DNA from: Winogradskyella psychrotolerans
Lineage (GTDB): Bacteria; Bacteroidota; Bacteroidia; Flavobacteriales; Flavobacteriaceae
DNA length: 64,000 bases
Assembly: GCF_018860545.1 (NCBI RefSeq)
Contig: NZ_JAHKPN010000002.1
Span: 124,001-188,000, forward strand
Direction: 5' to 3'
The notes under the pieces are model-generated. The model was not told the DNA's origin. It did no database searches and saw only the letters and a program-made list of their open reading frames with translations. The position numbers were made by a program, and so were the translations under genes. How positions within the stretch are numbered: position 1 is the stretch's first letter; every line of letters begins with the position of its first letter. Below are positions 62,214 through 64,000 of this stretch, piece after piece.

Positions 62214-63701
62214 ATGAAAAAATTATTACGCTTATTTATTTTAATTCCTTTTTTAAGTTTTGGGCAAGTGCAAATTGGGCAGGATATAGATGGTGAAGCA
62301 TCAGAAGATTTTAGTGGTCATAGCGTTAGTTTATCCAATGATGGTAGTATTATTGCTATTGGTGCACCTTATAATGATGGAAATGGTTATCGTACTGGTC
62401 ATGTACGAGTGTATGAAAATCAAAATGGTAGTTGGGTACAAATAGGCCAGGATATTGATGGTGAAGCAAATGCCGATTTTAGCGGCTATAGTGTCAGTTT
62501 ATCTAGTGATGGTAGTATTGTAGCTATTGGTTCATCTAGTAATGATGGAAATGGTAATAGTTCTGGTCATGTACGCGTGTATGGAAATCAAAATGGTAGT
62601 TGGGTACAAGTAGGCCAAGATATTGATGGAGAAGCTGCATATGATGAAAGTGGAAAAAGTATCAGTTTATCAAGTGATGGTAGTATTATTGCTATTGGTG
62701 CATCGGAAAATAGTGGAAATGGTAATAGTTCAGGTCATGTACGAGTGTATGAAAATCAAAATGGTAGTTGGGTACAAGTAGGTCAAGATATAAATGGAGA
62801 AGCTGCATATGATGAAAGTGGAATAAGTGTCAGTTTATCAAGTGATGGTAGTATTGTAGCTATCGGTGCACCTTATAATGATGGAAATGCTAATAATTCA
62901 GGTCATGTACGTGTATTTGAGAATGTATCTGGTACTTGGATACAAGTAGGCCAAGATATTGATGGTGAAACCTTTGATGATGAAAGTGGTTGGAGTATCA
63001 GTTTATCAAGTGATGGCAGTATTATAGCTATTGGAGCACCTGAAAATAATGGAAATTACAATAATTCCGGTCATGTGCGCGTGTATGAAAATCAAAATGG
63101 TAGTTGGATACAAGTAGGCCAAGATATAGATGGTGAAGCTGCAGGAGATGCTAGTGGTTATAGTGTTAGTTTATCTGATGATGGTAATATTATCGCTATT
63201 GGTGCAGTTGGTAATGATGGAAATGATGAAAATGATGAAACTTTAAATCATTTAGGCCATGTACGTGTGTATTATAATGTATCTGATACATGGATACAAT
63301 TAGGTCAAGATATGGATGGTGAAGCACATGCCGATTATAGCGGCTATAGTGTCAGTTTATCTAGTGATGGAAGTATTGTAGCTATTGGTGCACTATTTAA
63401 TAATGACAATGGTCTTAATTCAGGCCACGTTCGTGTGTACGATTTAAGCACATTGTTGTCTACAAAAAGTTTTAAATTAGACTATTTCAAAATATATCCA
63501 AACCCAACAAAAAATCAATTCACCATTCAATTAGAAGATAGTACTGAATTGCAAAATGTAAAGATATACAACAACCTAGGGCAACTAGTATTAATATCTA
63601 ATAAATCGATTATAAACTCTTCTAATCTAGCCTCTGGTCTATACCTAGTAGAAATAGAAACCAATAAAGGAAAAAGCTCTAAAAAGTTAATTATAGAATA
63701 G
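62214..63701 (+). CDS. T9SS-secreted seven-repeat (FG-GAP-like) protein
   Basis: The 495-residue protein has a signal peptide (residues 1-18, ending LSFGQ) and seven tandem units of 56 residues (the sixth is 62, the last about 49). Each unit runs QVGQDIDGEA..D.SG.SVSLSSDGSI.AIGA...DGN....GHVRVY.N..G.W. Seven units suggest a closed seven-bladed beta-propeller like FG-GAP/integrin propellers. A type A T9SS tail ends it (FKIYPNPTKNQFTI ... SSNLASGLYLVEIETNKG). The DNA of the repeats is also very similar, so unit number may change by recombination. Probably a surface protein; ligand unknown. Confidence 0.85.
   Translation: MKKLLRLFILIPFLSFGQVQIGQDIDGEASEDFSGHSVSLSNDGSIIAIGAPYNDGNGYRTGHVRVYENQNGSWVQIGQDIDGEANADFSGYSVSLSSDGSIVAIGSSSNDGNGNSSGHVRVYGNQNGSWVQVGQDIDGEAAYDESGKSISLSSDGSIIAIGASENSGNGNSSGHVRVYENQNGSWVQVGQDINGEAAYDESGISVSLSSDGSIVAIGAPYNDGNANNSGHVRVFENVSGTWIQVGQDIDGETFDDESGWSISLSSDGSIIAIGAPENNGNYNNSGHVRVYENQNGSWIQVGQDIDGEAAGDASGYSVSLSDDGNIIAIGAVGNDGNDENDETLNHLGHVRVYYNVSDTWIQLGQDMDGEAHADYSGYSVSLSSDGSIVAIGALFNNDNGLNSGHVRVYDLSTLLSTKSFKLDYFKIYPNPTKNQFTIQLEDSTELQNVKIYNNLGQLVLISNKSIINSSNLASGLYLVEIETNKGKSSKKLIIE
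62271..63443 (+). repeat. Seven in-frame coding repeats of about 168 bp
   Basis: Repeat units start at about 62,271, 62,439, 62,607, 62,775, 62,943, 63,111 and 63,297. Units share long identical DNA stretches (for example GTGTATGAAAATCAAAATGG). The sixth has an 18-base in-frame insertion. Confidence 0.8.
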
Positions 63702-63723
63702 TATTATCAATATACATTTAATC

Positions 63724-63752
63724 AAAAGCGCTGTAAATTTTACAGCGCTTTC
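63724..63752 (+). terminator. Rho-independent terminator after the seven-repeat gene
   Basis: AAAGCGCTGTAAA (63,725-63,737) and TTTACAGCGCTTT (63,739-63,751) form a near-perfect symmetric hairpin with T and A flanks. It may work in both directions. Confidence 0.85.
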
Positions 63753-63796
63753 GCATTAATTTAACCTTCGCTAAACACCATTAAAAAATTAAAACG

Positions 63797-63804
63797 TAAC
63801 TTTG
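63797..63804 (+). promoter_or_regulatory. Candidate -7 element
   Basis: TAACTTTG matches TAnnTTTG. It lies 135 bases before the ATG at 63,939, so a long leader would be implied if it serves that gene. Confidence 0.3.
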
Positions 63805-63938
63805 TACTAAACTTGATAATAAATTAACTTGGTCACCTAGCATAGTCAAAGTGAAAATGTTAATCTCTCTTCGCCTTGTATTAAGTTTTAAATTAGAATT
63901 CCTATCACTTATAGGAAATGAATATGATTACAAATTAA

Positions 63939-64000
63939 ATGACAAAAAAGAAAAAAAGGAAACCTTCACATAATAAGATTTCCAACCTTACAAATACAAT
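63939..64000 (+). CDS. Start of a gene cut by the window end, possibly RNase R
   Basis: ATG at 63,939 opens MTKKKKRKPSHNKISNLTNT and runs off the window. A very lysine-rich beginning followed by a linker is typical of flavobacterial RNase R (rnr), which I recall near rpiB in related genomes. With only 20 residues visible this remains a guess. Confidence 0.4.
   Translation, partial: MTKKKKRKPSHNKISNLTNT

Noticed and set aside
62271..63443. CRISPR-like repeat array
   Set aside because: The periodic repeats are 168-base coding units that stay in frame inside one T9SS protein; there are no unique spacers of CRISPR size.
1..64000. Insertion sequences or transposases
   Set aside because: No open frame with DDE, HUH-transposase or serine-recombinase motifs and no IS-type terminal inverted repeats were noticed.

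Overview
The window reads as a chromosomal segment of a marine-type member of the Flavobacteriaceae (Bacteroidota). It is AT-rich. Secreted proteins carry type IX secretion (T9SS) tails of both types: the 'YPNP...' type A tail and the gliding-motility type B tail with FFTPNGDG. Several starts lie just downstream of the Bacteroidota -7 element TAnnTTTG, and Shine-Dalgarno sequences are not evident. The housekeeping genes (rbfA, dusB, lepA, rnpA, rpiB) have flavobacterial neighbours such as TonB-dependent receptors, M1/M28/S41/S8 peptidases and many lipoproteins. Identifications rest on motifs read by eye; no database search was possible.

Left flank (1-5350): the end of a RibD/DHFR-like gene, a GAF-AraC regulator, two tandem collagen-like lipoproteins, a SIMPL-type periplasmic protein, two small exported proteins and a gene fragment. 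Right flank (38,225-64,000): core genes in short operons, ending with an AT-rich stretch of about 650 bp that has DnaA-box-like sites (possible oriC), a T9SS protein with seven repeats, and the first codons of another gene.

Between them (5,351-38,078) lies what looks like one integrative island of about 33 kb in the 3' end of a CAU-anticodon tRNA gene. A 13-bp piece of the tRNA 3' end is repeated at both borders. The tRNA-proximal part holds a replication and integration core: an AlpA-like HTH protein, a fused SF3 helicase/3'-5' exonuclease, a family A DNA polymerase in the same frame directly after it, a gene II/X-like Rep candidate, a tyrosine integrase, several unknowns, a cluster of about 22-bp iterons and a winged-helix Rep-like gene. 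Next comes a six-gene defence locus in two convergent operons. One strand has DUF4007, P-loop ATPase and PAPS-reductase-like genes, resembling the SspBCD DNA phosphorothioation core. The other has a GHKL ATPase, a DUF262 protein and a HEPN-like protein. The distal part holds a 2112-residue Rhs/YD-repeat toxin with a probable immunity gene, flanked by T9SS-secreted proteins and a lipoprotein.

The most notable points are the Ssp-like core paired with a GHKL/DUF262/HEPN module instead of an SspE-type DUF262-HNH nuclease; the Pol I large fragment divided between two abutting genes with the exonuclease fused to a helicase; and in-frame TAA codons inside the integrase and a neighbouring gene, which suggest a decaying, locked island (or readthrough).
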